Assembly: GCF_001654835.1 (NCBI RefSeq)
Contig: NZ_LXEP01000026.1
Span: forward strand, 170,557 to 234,556
DNA from: Buttiauxella gaviniae ATCC 51604
GTDB taxonomy: Bacteria > Pseudomonadota > Gammaproteobacteria > Enterobacterales > Enterobacteriaceae
Reading direction: 5' to 3'
Length of the DNA stretch: 64,000 nucleotides
Below the pieces are notes generated by a model. That model saw nothing but the letters and a program-made list of their open reading frames with translations. It did not search any database and was not told the origin of the DNA. Position 1 is the first letter of the stretch; the number at the start of each line of letters is the position of its first letter. This document shows, piece by piece, positions 21,026 through 30,379 of this stretch. A program made the position numbers and the translations under genes.

Positions 21026-21533
21026 TCGTTTACTGTAAGAAAATGACTTAATGGCAGGGGAAAAATCTCAACCTTAACCTTATTGAAACAATAATCAGAG
21101 GTTCCTGCTAAAGCGATGCCAGAGTGTGAAGTGCATCAAAATACATGTTCTCTGATGTTACAGGCTATTAACCTCGCTTGTTGCGTCAGCTCACACTGCC
21201 TTACTGGGTCCGAATTTAGCTTTAGATAAATATTCATTAAAAACTTTTTAAAAACAATTACTTAAAAATACCCCTCAACTGCTTAAATAATTATTTCCTA
21301 CGCAAAATGCAAAGCGTGAATCAAAACTGAAGATATTTCTCTGAATGGAGAATTATTTGCTCTTTTATTGCGAATACGCAGATGCAGTAGCAAATTTTTT
21401 CTCCTCCGCACGCGCTATCCTTTTTACATTCGAATAAGACCAGAAAACAGGCATTCAGGTTTTTAATGGTCTGGAAAATCACTCTGTAATTAACACTCAC
21501 AATTAAAACCTACACATTTAAGCGAGCATTTTT
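21026..21533. other. 508-bp intergenic region upstream of cyuP
   Basis: No gene seen. It is A+T-rich towards cyuP and contains a short inverted repeat TTATTG-AAA-CAATAA (21080-21094). In E. coli the cyuPA operon is activated by the cysteine-sensing regulator CyuR (DecR) and the region presumably holds the promoter and activator sites, but I cannot identify them. Confidence 0.4.
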
Positions 21534-22856
21534 ATGGAAACAGGAAGCATTACTGCCGTTAATATTCCGGCATCGAGTCGTGCAGGAATGACTGAAAGTG
21601 AATGGCAAGCCGCCACTAAATTTGACAGCACTGATGTCGGCTGGATCATTATGAGTATCGGGATGGCCATTGGTGCGGGAATCGTTTTCTTACCCGTTCA
21701 GGTGGGGTTAATGGGGTTATGGGTTTTCCTTCTTTCCTCGATAGTCGGCTATCCAGCAATGTATCTGTTTCAGCGTTTATTTATTAATACTCTGGCAGAG
21801 TCCCCGGAGTGTAAAGATTACCCGAGTGTGATAAGCGGTTATTTGGGTAAAAACTGGGGGATATTATTGGGTTTGCTCTATTTCATCATGCTGGTTATCT
21901 GGATGTTTGTTTACTCCACAGCCATCACTAATGACAGCGCCTCTTATTTACATACGTTTGGCGTTACAGAAGGACTGTTATCAGATAACCCCTTCTATGG
22001 CCTGGTGCTGATTTGTATTCTGGTCGCCATCTCATCGCGTGGTGAAAAGCTCTTATTTAAAGTTTCAAGATACATGGTGCTAACCAAGCTTTTAGTGGTC
22101 GCCGCGCTGGGTGTTTCAATGGTCGGGATGTGGCACTTGTATAACGCAGGCACGCTGCCGCCAATGGGCTTGCTGCTGAAGAATGCGATTATTACGCTGC
22201 CCTTTACGCTGACGTCTATTCTGTTTATCCAGACACTTAGCCCGATGGTTATTTCCTACCGTTCTAAAGAAAAATCACGCGAAGTGGCTCGTTTCAAAGC
22301 GCTGCGTGCGATGAATATCGCTTTCGGCATTCTGTTTGTGACCGTTTTCTTTTATGCAGTCTCTTTTACTCTGGCGATGGGTCATGACGAGGCGGTAAAA
22401 GCGTATGAGCAAAATATTTCAGCGTTGGCTATTGCCGCCCAGTTTATTAACGGAGATGCGGGTGCATGGGTCACAGTGGTCAGCGTGATATTAAATATCT
22501 TCGCTGTTATGACCGCCTTCTTTGGGGTTTATCTCGGGTTCCGTGAAGCAACGCAAGGTATCGTGATTAATATTCTGCGTCGCAAAATGCCTGCGGAGAA
22601 AATTAATGAGAAATGGGTGCAGCGCGGAATTATGGTATTCGCCATCTTACTGGCGTGGAGTGCGATTGTACTGAACGCTCCGGTATTAAGTTTTACTTCA
22701 ATCTGTAGCCCGATATTTGGCATGGTAGGGTGCTTAATTCCAGCGTGGCTGGTCTATAAAGTCCCGGCATTGCATAAATATAAAGGTGTCTCACTGGTCA
22801 TTATTATTTTCACTGGCCTCTTATTGTGTATTTCTCCATTCCTTGCATTCTCCTGA
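21534..22856 (+). CDS. cyuP: cysteine (HAAAP-family) transporter CyuP/YhaO
   Basis: 440 aa with 11 or so membrane segments, hydroxy/aromatic amino acid permease family, matching E. coli YhaO along its length (DVGWIIMSIGMAIGAGIVFLPVQ, ESPECKDYPSVISGYLGK, GFREATQGIVINILRRKMPAEKINE). It is reported in E. coli as an anaerobic cysteine importer working with CyuA. It lies 43 bp before cyuA in an operon. Confidence 0.92.
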   Translation: METGSITAVNIPASSRAGMTESEWQAATKFDSTDVGWIIMSIGMAIGAGIVFLPVQVGLMGLWVFLLSSIVGYPAMYLFQRLFINTLAESPECKDYPSVISGYLGKNWGILLGLLYFIMLVIWMFVYSTAITNDSASYLHTFGVTEGLLSDNPFYGLVLICILVAISSRGEKLLFKVSRYMVLTKLLVVAALGVSMVGMWHLYNAGTLPPMGLLLKNAIITLPFTLTSILFIQTLSPMVISYRSKEKSREVARFKALRAMNIAFGILFVTVFFYAVSFTLAMGHDEAVKAYEQNISALAIAAQFINGDAGAWVTVVSVILNIFAVMTAFFGVYLGFREATQGIVINILRRKMPAEKINEKWVQRGIMVFAILLAWSAIVLNAPVLSFTSICSPIFGMVGCLIPAWLVYKVPALHKYKGVSLVIIIFTGLLLCISPFLAFS

Positions 22857-22899
22857 TTGCAGGCATGTGTTTTCTGGATATAAGCGTTAAGGCTAAAAA

Positions 22900-24207
22900 A
22901 TGGCAAATTCTGCAATTAACCCGGCATGGGCTGAACTCATCCTGGCTGTGAAACAAAATGTGAAGCCCGCAGTGGGCTGCACAGAACCCATTTCGTTGGC
23001 ACTGGCAAGCGCATTGGCCGCCTCGCATCTGGCGGGGCCAGTGACACGCATCGAGGCTCGTGTTTCACCGAATCTAATGAAAAATGGTATGGGCGTTACC
23101 GTTCCGGGAACCGGGATGGTCGGTCTGCCTATCGCTGCTGGGGTGGGGGCGCTTGGGGGCGACCCACTTGCGGGACTGGAAGTGCTCAAAGGTGCGCCGG
23201 TTGAAGCGATTGCAGCCGCAAAACTGCTGCTGGCACGTGGCGATGTGAAGGTCAGCATTCAACAACCTTGCGATGAGATTTTGTATACCAGCGTGACGGT
23301 ATTTACCGCCAAAGAGTCGGCAACGGTGGTCATCGCGGGCGAACATACCCGAGTCATCAGAATCGAGAAAGACGGTGATGTGCTGTTTGATGCCGCTGAA
23401 GATTGCCAGGCGGAAGGGAAGGCGCAAGCCTGCTCTATGGAAAACGTCAGCCTTGAGCAGATTGTTGAGTTTGCCCAGGGTGTCCCCTTTGATGAGATTG
23501 GTTTTATTCTCGACGCGGCCTTGTTGAATAACGAGCTTTCCCGGGAAGGTTTGCGAGCGCAGTACGGTTTGCATATCGGTTCGACGTTACAGCGCCAGCT
23601 TGATCGTGGCCTGATGGCAAAGGATCTGTTGAGCGACATTATGATCCGTACGGCCGCCGCTTCCGATGCGCGTATGGGAGGCGCGTGTCTTCCGGCAATG
23701 AGCAACTCGGGCTCAGGCAATCAAGGTATCGCCGCGACAATGCCGGTGGTTGTGGTGGCTGAACATCTGGCCTGTGACAGTGAGAAACTGGCGCGAGCAC
23801 TGATACTGTCACATCTGACGGCGATTTATATCCACCATCAGTTGCCGGCACTCTCTGCTTTGTGCGCGGCAACCACAGCAGCGATGGGGGCGGCGGCAGG
23901 GATCACCTGGCTCATCGACGGCAGCTACAAAAGTATCTCAATGGCTATCAGCAATATGATTGGTGATGTTAGCGGGATGATTTGTGATGGGGCTTCAAAC
24001 AGTTGCGCGATGAAAGTGTCTACCAGCGCCGCTTCGGCATGGAAAGCGGTGCTGATGGCACTCGATAATACGTCGGTAAGCGGGAATGAAGGGATCGTTG
24101 CTCATGATGTGGAGCAGTCGATCCGTAATCTTTGTGCGCTGGCAAGCCAGGCAATGCAGCACACCGATCGTCAGATTATTGCGATTATGGCAAGTAAGGT
24201 CGCGTAA
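22900..24207 (+). CDS. cyuA: L-cysteine desulfidase CyuA/YhaM (UPF0597)
   Basis: 435 aa. It breaks L-cysteine to pyruvate, ammonia and sulfide using a [4Fe-4S] cluster. [17 protein letters not shown] near residues 25-40 and [18 protein letters not shown] near the C-terminus are the conserved cysteine motifs of this serine-dehydratase-like family. Second gene of cyuPA; convergent with yhaL (1-bp gap between stop codons). Confidence 0.92.
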   Translation: MANSAINPAWAELILAVKQNVKPAVGCTEPISLALASALAASHLAGPVTRIEARVSPNLMKNGMGVTVPGTGMVGLPIAAGVGALGGDPLAGLEVLKGAPVEAIAAAKLLLARGDVKVSIQQPCDEILYTSVTVFTAKESATVVIAGEHTRVIRIEKDGDVLFDAAEDCQAEGKAQACSMENVSLEQIVEFAQGVPFDEIGFILDAALLNNELSREGLRAQYGLHIGSTLQRQLDRGLMAKDLLSDIMIRTAAASDARMGGACLPAMSNSGSGNQGIAATMPVVVVAEHLACDSEKLARALILSHLTAIYIHHQLPALSALCAATTAAMGAAAGITWLIDGSYKSISMAISNMIGDVSGMICDGASNSCAMKVSTSAASAWKAVLMALDNTSVSGNEGIVAHDVEQSIRNLCALASQAMQHTDRQIIAIMASKVA

Positions 24208-24208
24208 T

Positions 24209-24409
24209 TCAGAGGCTGGCTTCTTCTTCCGCCAGTCGTACATCTGCTTCGACAACAATCGCTTCCAGTTCGTTGAGCATCTCGTCGTAACTCAGCTCGA
24301 CATCAGCGGTTGTTGTCGCAACCACAACCGCTGACACTGCTTTTATGGCTGTTTTCTTCGTCGATGATTTCTTACTCACTGATGACTCCTGTTTATCCAT
24401 TGTCGACAC
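24209..24409 (-). CDS. yhaL: YhaL small acidic protein
   Basis: 66 aa (61-63 if the ATG at 24400 is used). The C-terminal half, YDEMLNELEAIVVEADVRLAEEEASL, matches E. coli YhaL (54 aa) and resembles the N-terminal part of exonuclease VII small subunits; the basic Lys/Ser-rich, Ala/Val-rich N-terminal extension is longer than in E. coli. Function unknown. It is 3 bp downstream of yhaK, probably co-transcribed. Confidence 0.75.
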   Translation of the reverse strand: MSTMDKQESSVSKKSSTKKTAIKAVSAVVVATTTADVELSYDEMLNELEAIVVEADVRLAEEEASL

Positions 24410-24412
24410 TGG

Positions 24413-25114
24413 TCAGACCGGTAAATCTATCAGCAATGCACGCAATGGGGTATCTGCAACCAGCGTAATGTTAGCTTCATCACGGATAAAAGCACCGTCA
24501 CCACAGGTAAGCCCTTCTTTTTCTTCGGCAGACGTTACAGCGTGGACCGTACCGTGAATTGACTGTAAATAAGCACGCGGGCCATGTAGCTGGAAACTGA
24601 GCTGCTGGCCTTTCTCCAGTTCAATCTGGTGAATCCATACTTGTTGACGCAGTTGTAAGCTCTGTTTGCTGCCATCCGGTGAGGCCAGTAATTGTTGTGA
24701 CTCATCAGTAAGCGTGATTTTCTGCACCAGCGTATTTTCGCGCTCCGGGCAAGCATCAAGCCACAGCTGCATCCGCGTCAGAGAGTTCTCTTTACTCAGG
24801 TTATGCTCGCTGTAACTGAGGCCTGGCTGGGTGGAAATGAGCAGTGCTTCCCCCGCTTTAGCCTGAACGTGGTTGCCTTCGCTGTCGCGATATTCCGCTT
24901 CGCCTTCCAGAATCAAATTGAGAATATCAACCTTCGGATAGGTTCGTGGCTGGAATGACGCGCCCGGCGCTAACACTTCCTGGTTGAGTACGCGCAACGA
25001 AGCATAGCCCAACAATTTCGGGTCGAAATAGTGACCGAAGGAAAAGGTATAGCGGGCCTGGAGCCATCCATAGTCCGCTTTCCCGCATTGTTTGGCAGTT
25101 CTTGGCGTAATCAT
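24413..25114 (-). CDS. yhaK: YhaK, redox-sensitive bicupin (pirin family)
   Basis: 233 aa from the ATG at 25114 (MITPRTAKQCGKADYGWLQARYTF), exactly the E. coli length; an upstream reading to 25264 overlaps the yhaJ promoter and start and is not credible. Two cupin domains; the metal-binding part of the first includes YTFSFGHYFDPKLLG and TYPKVDILNLILEGEAEYRDS. In E. coli it is a NsrR-controlled protein of uncertain substrate. Divergent from yhaJ. Confidence 0.92.
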   Translation of the reverse strand: MITPRTAKQCGKADYGWLQARYTFSFGHYFDPKLLGYASLRVLNQEVLAPGASFQPRTYPKVDILNLILEGEAEYRDSEGNHVQAKAGEALLISTQPGLSYSEHNLSKENSLTRMQLWLDACPERENTLVQKITLTDESQQLLASPDGSKQSLQLRQQVWIHQIELEKGQQLSFQLHGPRAYLQSIHGTVHAVTSAEEKEGLTCGDGAFIRDEANITLVADTPLRALLIDLPV

Positions 25115-25220
25115 AATTTCTTGACCTCTTTTTACACTGCACCCATGGTAAAGCTCTGGACGCTGCATTGTTAGCCAGTTAATCTGCTTGGTATGTTCAA
25201 ATTTCCTGAATGAGAACGAG

Positions 25221-26111
25221 ATGGCTAAAGAGAGAGCATTGACGCTAGAGGCATTGCGGGTCATGGACGCAATTGATAGGCGTGGGAGTTTTGCCGCTGC
25301 TGCTGATGAGTTGGGGCGTGTACCGTCGGCGCTGAGCTACACCATGCAAAAGTTGGAAGAGGAACTGGATGTTGTGCTGTTTGACCGTTCAGGTCATCGC
25401 ACCAAATTTACCAATGTCGGGCGGATGTTACTGGAGCGTGGGCGAGTTTTGCTCGAAGCAGCTGAAAAACTTACCACTGACGCCGAAGCACTGGCGCGTG
25501 GTTGGGAAACGCATCTCACCATTGTTACAGAAGCTCTGGTGCCGACGGCGAAGCTGTATCCGCTGGTGGAAAAACTTGCTGGTAAAGCTGACACGCAGCT
25601 GTCGATTATTACTGAAGTGCTGGCAGGTTCATGGGAGCGTTTAGAGCAAGGTCGGGCGGATATTGTGATTGCTCCGGATATGCACTTCCGTTCTTCATCT
25701 GAGATTAACTCACGCAAGCTGTATAAGGTGATGAGCGTTTATGTCGCGGCACCTGATCACCCGATTCACAATGAGCCGGAGCCGCTTTCAGAGGTGACGC
25801 GCGTGAAGTATCGCGGTATCGCGGTTGCTGATACCGCGCGGGAACGTCCCGTGCTGACAGTGCAGTTACTGGATAAACAGCCGCGTCTTACGGTAAGTAG
25901 CATGGAAGATAAACGCCAGGCATTGCTGGCCGGGTTGGGTGTAGCGACGATGCCTTATCCGATGGTCGAACAGGATATTGCTGAAGGACGGCTACGTGTG
26001 GTGAGCCCTGAATACACCAATGAAATTGACATTATCATGGCGTGGCGACGCGATAGCATGGGCGAAGCAAAAGCCTGGTGCCTGCGTGAAATTCCAAAAT
26101 TATTGAAATAA
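25221..26111 (+). CDS. yhaJ: YhaJ, LysR-family regulator
   Basis: 296 aa from ATG 25221 (MAKERALTLEALRVMDAID), with GAACGAG upstream; near-identical to E. coli YhaJ (298 aa). N-terminal LysR winged helix (GSFAAAADELGRVPSALSYTMQKLEEELDVVLFDRSG). In E. coli YhaJ activates yqjF and responds to dinitrotoluene-type aromatics; its likely target yqjF is at 27765-28157 here. Confidence 0.94.
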   Translation: MAKERALTLEALRVMDAIDRRGSFAAAADELGRVPSALSYTMQKLEEELDVVLFDRSGHRTKFTNVGRMLLERGRVLLEAAEKLTTDAEALARGWETHLTIVTEALVPTAKLYPLVEKLAGKADTQLSIITEVLAGSWERLEQGRADIVIAPDMHFRSSSEINSRKLYKVMSVYVAAPDHPIHNEPEPLSEVTRVKYRGIAVADTARERPVLTVQLLDKQPRLTVSSMEDKRQALLAGLGVATMPYPMVEQDIAEGRLRVVSPEYTNEIDIIMAWRRDSMGEAKAWCLREIPKLLK

Positions 26112-26113
26112 AA

Positions 26114-26144
26114 AGGGTGGGCAGCTTTTGCGCTGCTCCACCCT
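26114..26144. terminator. yhaJ/yhaH terminator
   Basis: AGGGTGG-GCAGC-loop-GCTGC-TCCACCCT stem followed by ATTTTAG, between convergent yhaJ and yhaH. Confidence 0.75.
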
Positions 26145-26203
26145 ATTTTAGTGAGTTTGTTGGGTGGGAAAGCGCTGCGCTACCCGCCACAATTGTTAAA
26201 TTA

Positions 26204-26587
26204 TTATTCACTAACGAATCGTGTATCCAGGCGCTTTGGATCCGCGCCGTACTCGTTTTCGCCAGGCGTGCCGTTCTGGCAATTAAACGCCAGAATAATC
26301 AACCAGCCCACCAACGGTATTAACAACAGTAACAGCCACCAGGCTGAACGATCGGTATCATGTAGCCGCCGGAACTGTACGGCCCAGTAAGGCAGAAAAA
26401 TCAGTACGCCGTAAACCGTCGTCAGCAGACCTTCATCCCCTGCAATCCGCAGTCCTAACATCTTGTCCAGAATGCTTAAAACCACGGTGAGCACAAGGTT
26501 GACCAGAATGAACATCCAGAACTCTTTGCGGCGTGCACGTCCACTAAAGCCAAGATAATTTTTTAAAACTTTGAAATACCAATCCAT
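26204..26587 (-). CDS. yhaH: YhaH, DUF805 inner-membrane protein
   Basis: 127 aa from ATG 26587 (MDWYFKVLKNYLGFSGRARRKEFW), the conserved DUF805 opening; E. coli YhaH is 121 aa. Three to four membrane segments, with LPYWAVQFRRLHDTDRSAWWLLL as the family signature. Function unknown. Confidence 0.9.
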   Translation of the reverse strand: MDWYFKVLKNYLGFSGRARRKEFWMFILVNLVLTVVLSILDKMLGLRIAGDEGLLTTVYGVLIFLPYWAVQFRRLHDTDRSAWWLLLLLIPLVGWLIILAFNCQNGTPGENEYGADPKRLDTRFVSE

Positions 26588-26692
26588 TTGTAGCCCGCCT
26601 TGATTTTTTATCAATCACTTGATCTGTAAGCGATCTATTTCAAGAATAGCCGTGAATAGATTTTACGTAAATCATAGTTCCTATGAATTTTA

Positions 26693-27685
26693 TCAACCCT
26701 TGTTAAACCGTTCGTCGCGCCCGTGAGGTTCATTCAAATCCTGAGCGGGACCAATGGAAATAATCCCGGTAGGGTTAATGGTTTTATGGCTGCGGTAGTA
26801 ATGGTGGCGGATATGCCCGAAGTCGACAGTTTCAGCGATGCCCGGCATTTGGTAGATATCACGCAAGAATCCGTACACATTCAGGTAATCACTAATGCGG
26901 TGTTTGTCGCATTTAAAGTGGGTGACATATACCGGGTCGAAACGCACCAGTGTGGTCCATAAACGAATATCCGCTTCGGTAAGCTGGTCGCCAGTTAAAT
27001 ATCGATGTTGCCCGAGGATCTGCTCAACGCGTGCCAGAGACTCGAATACTTTCGTGACAGCTTCATCGTAAGCTTCTTGAGACGTGGCAAAACCGGCTTT
27101 ATATACGCCGTTATTAATGCTGTCGTAAATCCAGCTATTTAGCTCATCAATCTGGCTACGTAATGCCGTCGGGTAATAATCCCCAGCGCGAGCACCCTGC
27201 GCATCAAACGCGGAATTGAGCATACGGATGATTTCAGCGGATTCGTTACTGACGATAGTCTGCGTTTTCTTATCCCATAAAACAGGTACGGTAACGCGCC
27301 CGGTGTAATCTGAGTCAGCTTGTAAATAGAGCTGATAGAGATATTCATGCTGATATAAGCCATCACCGGTAGCGTTTGGGAAATCATCATCAAACGTCCA
27401 GCCATCCTGTAACATGAGCGGGTGAACCACAGAAACAGAGATAAAAGACTCGAGGCCTTTTAACGCACGCAAGATTAATGTGCGATGAGCCCAGGGGCAG
27501 GCGAGTGAAACATAGAGATGGTAGCGATCTTTCTCGGCAGCAAAACCACCTTTACCGGTTGGGCCGGGTTCACCATCCGCCGTCAACCAGTTGCGAAAAG
27601 CTGACTCTGAGCGTTTGAAACTGCCGCCAGTGGATTTGGTGTCGTACCAGACATCGTGCCAGACGCCATCAATTAATTGTCCCAT
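26693..27685 (-). CDS. yqjG: glutathionyl-hydroquinone reductase YqjG
   Basis: 330 aa. Xi-class glutathione transferase that reduces glutathionyl-hydroquinones. Catalytic C63 in SLACPWAHRT; C-terminal GST domain with RYLTGDQLTEADIRLWTTLVRFDPVYVTHFKC. It matches E. coli YqjG (328 aa) through the ending. 79 bp downstream of yqjF on the same strand but separated from it by a terminator. Confidence 0.95.
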   Translation of the reverse strand: MGQLIDGVWHDVWYDTKSTGGSFKRSESAFRNWLTADGEPGPTGKGGFAAEKDRYHLYVSLACPWAHRTLILRALKGLESFISVSVVHPLMLQDGWTFDDDFPNATGDGLYQHEYLYQLYLQADSDYTGRVTVPVLWDKKTQTIVSNESAEIIRMLNSAFDAQGARAGDYYPTALRSQIDELNSWIYDSINNGVYKAGFATSQEAYDEAVTKVFESLARVEQILGQHRYLTGDQLTEADIRLWTTLVRFDPVYVTHFKCDKHRISDYLNVYGFLRDIYQMPGIAETVDFGHIRHHYYRSHKTINPTGIISIGPAQDLNEPHGRDERFNKG

Positions 27686-27714
27686 TTCATTCTCCTCGTG
27701 AGCCTTAAAAACAA

Positions 27715-27742
27715 AAAAGCGAAGGTATTAACCTTCGCTTTT
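27715..27742 (-). terminator. yqjF terminator
   Basis: Perfect 12-bp stem AAAAGCGAAGGT/ACCTTCGCTTTT with an ATTA loop, flanked by A-runs on one side (T-run on the minus strand: TTTTTTGT). Symmetrical enough to work in both directions. Confidence 0.88.
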
Positions 27743-27764
27743 ACTTCTAATCAGTATAAAAGCC

Positions 27765-28157
27765 TTACCAGTTTTTCTTCAGAATGCGGTCGATGCTGTA
27801 TGCACCTGGTCCGAAGATAGCCAGCAACAGGTAGCCACCGGCGATGGTGAAGTTCTTCATAAACATGGTTGAGTTCATGCCCTGGCTGAAATCACCGTGG
27901 AACAAGAACGCTGTCAGAATCGTGAACACTGCGGTGATAATTGCTGTGGTACGAGTAAAGAAACCGAACAGAATCGCCAGGCCGCCACCAAACTCAAGCA
28001 GAATGGTCAATGGCAGCAAGAACCCAGGAACACCCATCGCTTCCATATATTGTTGAGTGCCGGCATAACCGTTAATTTTGCCCCAACCTGCAACGATGAA
28101 CAGAATCGGCATCAGGACACGAGCTAACAGAACACCTGCATCATCTAATTTTTTCAT
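27765..28157 (-). CDS. yqjF: YqjF, DoxX-family membrane protein
   Basis: 130 aa with four membrane segments (LLARVLMPILFIVAGWGKI at the start, LEFGGGLAILFGFFTRTTA). Matches E. coli YqjF, a DoxX-family quinol oxidase-like protein induced by aromatic compounds through YhaJ. Role uncertain. Confidence 0.92.
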   Translation of the reverse strand: MKKLDDAGVLLARVLMPILFIVAGWGKINGYAGTQQYMEAMGVPGFLLPLTILLEFGGGLAILFGFFTRTTAIITAVFTILTAFLFHGDFSQGMNSTMFMKNFTIAGGYLLLAIFGPGAYSIDRILKKNW

Positions 28158-28327
28158 TTTACTCTCCAGCGAATCTCTTGTGGGTGCTATCAGCCCAGGG
28201 ATGTTTGTCTTTGCAGTTACCGGTAGTTACCGGTGACTGCGGTTGATGGAGAGGATAATAGACGTGACGTTAAGGGATTGTTAGCAAGGAAAACTGTCGA
28301 TGTTTTTCAATATTACTGATTAATAAA

Positions 28328-28351
28328 AACGCCGCCTATTCAGGCGGCGTT
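28328..28351 (-). terminator. yqjCDEK operon terminator
   Basis: Perfect 10-bp stem AACGCCGCCT/AGGCGGCGTT with ATTC loop, followed on the minus strand by TTTTATTA, 5 bp after the yqjK stop. Confidence 0.88.
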
Positions 28352-28356
28352 GGGTA

Positions 28357-28647
28357 CTAATGCGATTGCGGCTGTATTGTGTTGCGAATCAGGCGCCATG
28401 TACTCCAGGCACCTAGCCCGCGTCTTGCCCAGCGCATCAGGAAGCTTGGATGGCGCACTGTCCAGATAGCCATAACGCTGCTGGCGACAACTGCGTACCG
28501 GCGTAGGCTAATCAATGTGTTCCAGCTTCTGTCATAAGTCGCTGTCACTTCAAGCCAGTCGCGCTTGCTTGCACTTAAATCCAGCCGTTGTTGTTGAATC
28601 TGGCTGAGTAAAAACGCTTTGCGTTTATCTAGCTCGCGTTTGCTCAT
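28357..28647 (-). CDS. yqjK: YqjK-like protein
   Basis: 96 aa, basic, with a coiled-coil-prone N-terminus (SKRELDKRKAFLLSQIQQQRLDL) and a hydrophobic stretch around residues 50-62. Matches E. coli YqjK. Overlaps the yqjE stop by 4 bp. Last gene of yqjCDEK; function unknown. Confidence 0.88.
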   Translation of the reverse strand: MSKRELDKRKAFLLSQIQQQRLDLSASKRDWLEVTATYDRSWNTLISLRRYAVVASSVMAIWTVRHPSFLMRWARRGLGAWSTWRLIRNTIQPQSH

Positions 28648-29042
28648 AGTTTGTCATCTTCCAGCAACGAGCGGTCGTTTTCGAGCTCGCGACGAGTATG
28701 GCGCAGCAAGGTGGATTGACGCGATTTACGCAGAGTCCAGATACCACCGATGAAAGCCAGACCCAACAAAACGACTGTGGTCGCGATCATGGCGTTCAGG
28801 CGGTATTGCGGCTCGACGGCCCAGAAAACCAGCACCACAAGACTCATTAAGCCAAATGCAGCAAACAGCATGGTTAACCCAAGCATCAGCAGTAACTGGA
28901 TGAGATGTGCTTTCTCCTCTTCCAGTTCCACTACAGCAAGCCGCACACGCGTTTCCACCATCCCAACGATGATAGTGACAAGGCGCTGGCCAATGCCAAG
29001 GACGCCTTTACCTGGACCTTGAGGTTGATGGGATTCAGGCAT
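28644..29042 (-). CDS. yqjE: YqjE, phage-holin-like inner-membrane protein
   Basis: 132 aa from ATG 29042 (MPESHQPQGPGKG), matching E. coli YqjE (134 aa); an in-frame extension to 29111 lies inside yqjD and is rejected. Two strong membrane segments (LIQLLLMLGLTMLFAAFGLMSL and NAMIATTVVLLGLAFIGGIW). Starts 2 bp after the yqjD stop. Confidence 0.9.
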   Translation of the reverse strand: MPESHQPQGPGKGVLGIGQRLVTIIVGMVETRVRLAVVELEEEKAHLIQLLLMLGLTMLFAAFGLMSLVVLVFWAVEPQYRLNAMIATTVVLLGLAFIGGIWTLRKSRQSTLLRHTRRELENDRSLLEDDKL

Positions 29043-29044
29043 AA

Positions 29045-29350
29045 TTAACGACGCGTCAGCAGAACACCGAGTACGACGCCAATCGCCGCCCCAATGCCAA
29101 CACCGGTCCATGGATTTTCACGCACATAGTCGTCAGCTTTCGCGGCGGCTTCACGGGTTTGTTTAGCAATAACATCACCGGTATCACCCAAGCGTACACG
29201 GCTTTCTTTCAGTGCTTTTTCAGCTTTACCACGCAGCTTTTCAAGTTCGGATTTTGACTTATCCGTCGATGCACTCAGCACCTCTTCAAGGGTGTCTGCC
29301 AGGGATTTCAACTCAGCGCGCAAATGTTCTGATGTAGTATCTTTTGACAT
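29045..29350 (-). CDS. yqjD: YqjD, ElaB/YqjD-family membrane-anchored ribosome-binding protein
   Basis: 101 aa: helical, charged N-terminal 75 residues and a C-terminal membrane anchor GVGIGAAIGVVLGVLLTRR preceded by the family motif DDYVRENPWTGVG. In E. coli, YqjD, ElaB and YgaM bind ribosomes at the inner membrane in stationary phase. Confidence 0.94.
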   Translation of the reverse strand: MSKDTTSEHLRAELKSLADTLEEVLSASTDKSKSELEKLRGKAEKALKESRVRLGDTGDVIAKQTREAAAKADDYVRENPWTGVGIGAAIGVVLGVLLTRR

Positions 29351-29385
29351 GGTTCTCTCCAGGTGTTTGAGGTTGATCCTTGAAC

Positions 29386-29754
29386 TTAGTAATCACGAGC
29401 CTGCAAAGTTTTCAGCTCGTGTTCAGCTTCAGCCAGTTTCTGTTCCCGTTTTGAAATTTTATCAGCATCGCCTTTTTCGCGAGCTTCCTTAAGATCTGCT
29501 TTCCGCTCGTTGATTTCAGCTTTTTGTTCGTTGATTTTTTTCTTGTGAGCCGCGCGTAAACTGCTATCGGTGCAGTTAGAGCGAACTTCTTTCAACGCTT
29601 TGTTAAGCCCATCGACACGGCTTTGATTCTGGTGTTTCTCCGCATAGCCAATTTCTCGCTGAATATCCTGCTCTTTTTCACTGCACAGCGAGCTAGCATG
29701 CGCTGCGGACGTCAGAGACAATAGGGCGATAGCCAATACGGTACGATAGTTCAT
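29386..29754 (-). CDS. yqjC: YqjC, periplasmic DUF1090 protein
   Basis: 122 aa. Signal peptide 1-20 (MNYRTVLAIALLSLTSAAHA|SS), then a Lys/Glu/Ala-rich, probably all-helical coiled coil (AAHKKKINEQKAEINERKADLKEARE). Two cysteines (C24, C61). First gene of yqjCDEK; function unknown. Confidence 0.92.
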   Translation of the reverse strand: MNYRTVLAIALLSLTSAAHASSLCSEKEQDIQREIGYAEKHQNQSRVDGLNKALKEVRSNCTDSSLRAAHKKKINEQKAEINERKADLKEAREKGDADKISKREQKLAEAEHELKTLQARDY

Positions 29755-29783
29755 GATAGACCTTCCATTGTGAATGCACGTTT

Positions 29784-29862
29784 ATACCCTTCATACTTCA
29801 AGCCGTTGGGGGACTGCATTTACTCACCCCGCATATGGCTGCAACTCGAATTATTTAGAGTT
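29784..29862. repeat. palindromic MITE-like repeat, copy 3 (shortened)
   Basis: Starts ATACCCTTCATACTTCAAG and continues to GGCTGCAACTCGAATTATTTAGAG, the same ends as the copies at 12957-13081 and 19750-19873 but only about 80 bp long, with the right terminus decayed (GAGTTT instead of GGGTAT). In the yqjC-mzrA gap. Confidence 0.65.
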
Positions 29863-29990
29863 TAACCTACACATAGAATCCAGAAATTATACGAATATGA
29901 TGATTTGTAGCGATTTATATCAAAACAAGCATAGTCAGAAATCGAGTAAAAACCCAATCCCCGTTAGCAAATTAGGATTGCAGGAAAGGG

Positions 29991-30368
29991 TTAACCGATG
30001 CGGATATTTTCGTTGAGCACACGCGTAAGCCATGTGCTGGCACTGTCATCTTCATCTTGCTGGGCGATGACGTAGCCATGCGGCAGCGTTTTATACAATA
30101 CGGCTTTAGCCGCCTCGCTTTGCGCACTCGAATCAAACTTTATCAATAACGAATTGTTGTCAGGCGTAATACTTTTAAAGCGAATGCCGTTGGCATCAAG
30201 GTGATGCCAGACATAAAACCCGTCAGGCATGCTGATGCCTTGTTGGCTGGAGCGAATCTCAAGTGTGGACTCAGTGCGCTGCATTCCCGACCATATCAGT
30301 ATCGAGGCTGCGGCAATTGCGCCAATCAACATCGTGGCCCTTAGGCCACGAAAAAAATGTGTTTTCAT
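29991..30368 (-). CDS. mzrA: MzrA, modulator of EnvZ/OmpR
   Basis: 125 aa with one N-terminal membrane segment (ATMLIGAIAAASILIWSGM, about residues 12-30) and a periplasmic domain, matching E. coli MzrA (YqjB). In E. coli it binds EnvZ and raises OmpR phosphorylation, linking Cpx stress to EnvZ. Downstream of yqjA by 11 bp, co-transcribed. Confidence 0.9.
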   Translation of the reverse strand: MKTHFFRGLRATMLIGAIAAASILIWSGMQRTESTLEIRSSQQGISMPDGFYVWHHLDANGIRFKSITPDNNSLLIKFDSSAQSEAAKAVLYKTLPHGYVIAQQDEDDSASTWLTRVLNENIRIG

Positions 30369-30379
30369 CGTTATCCCTC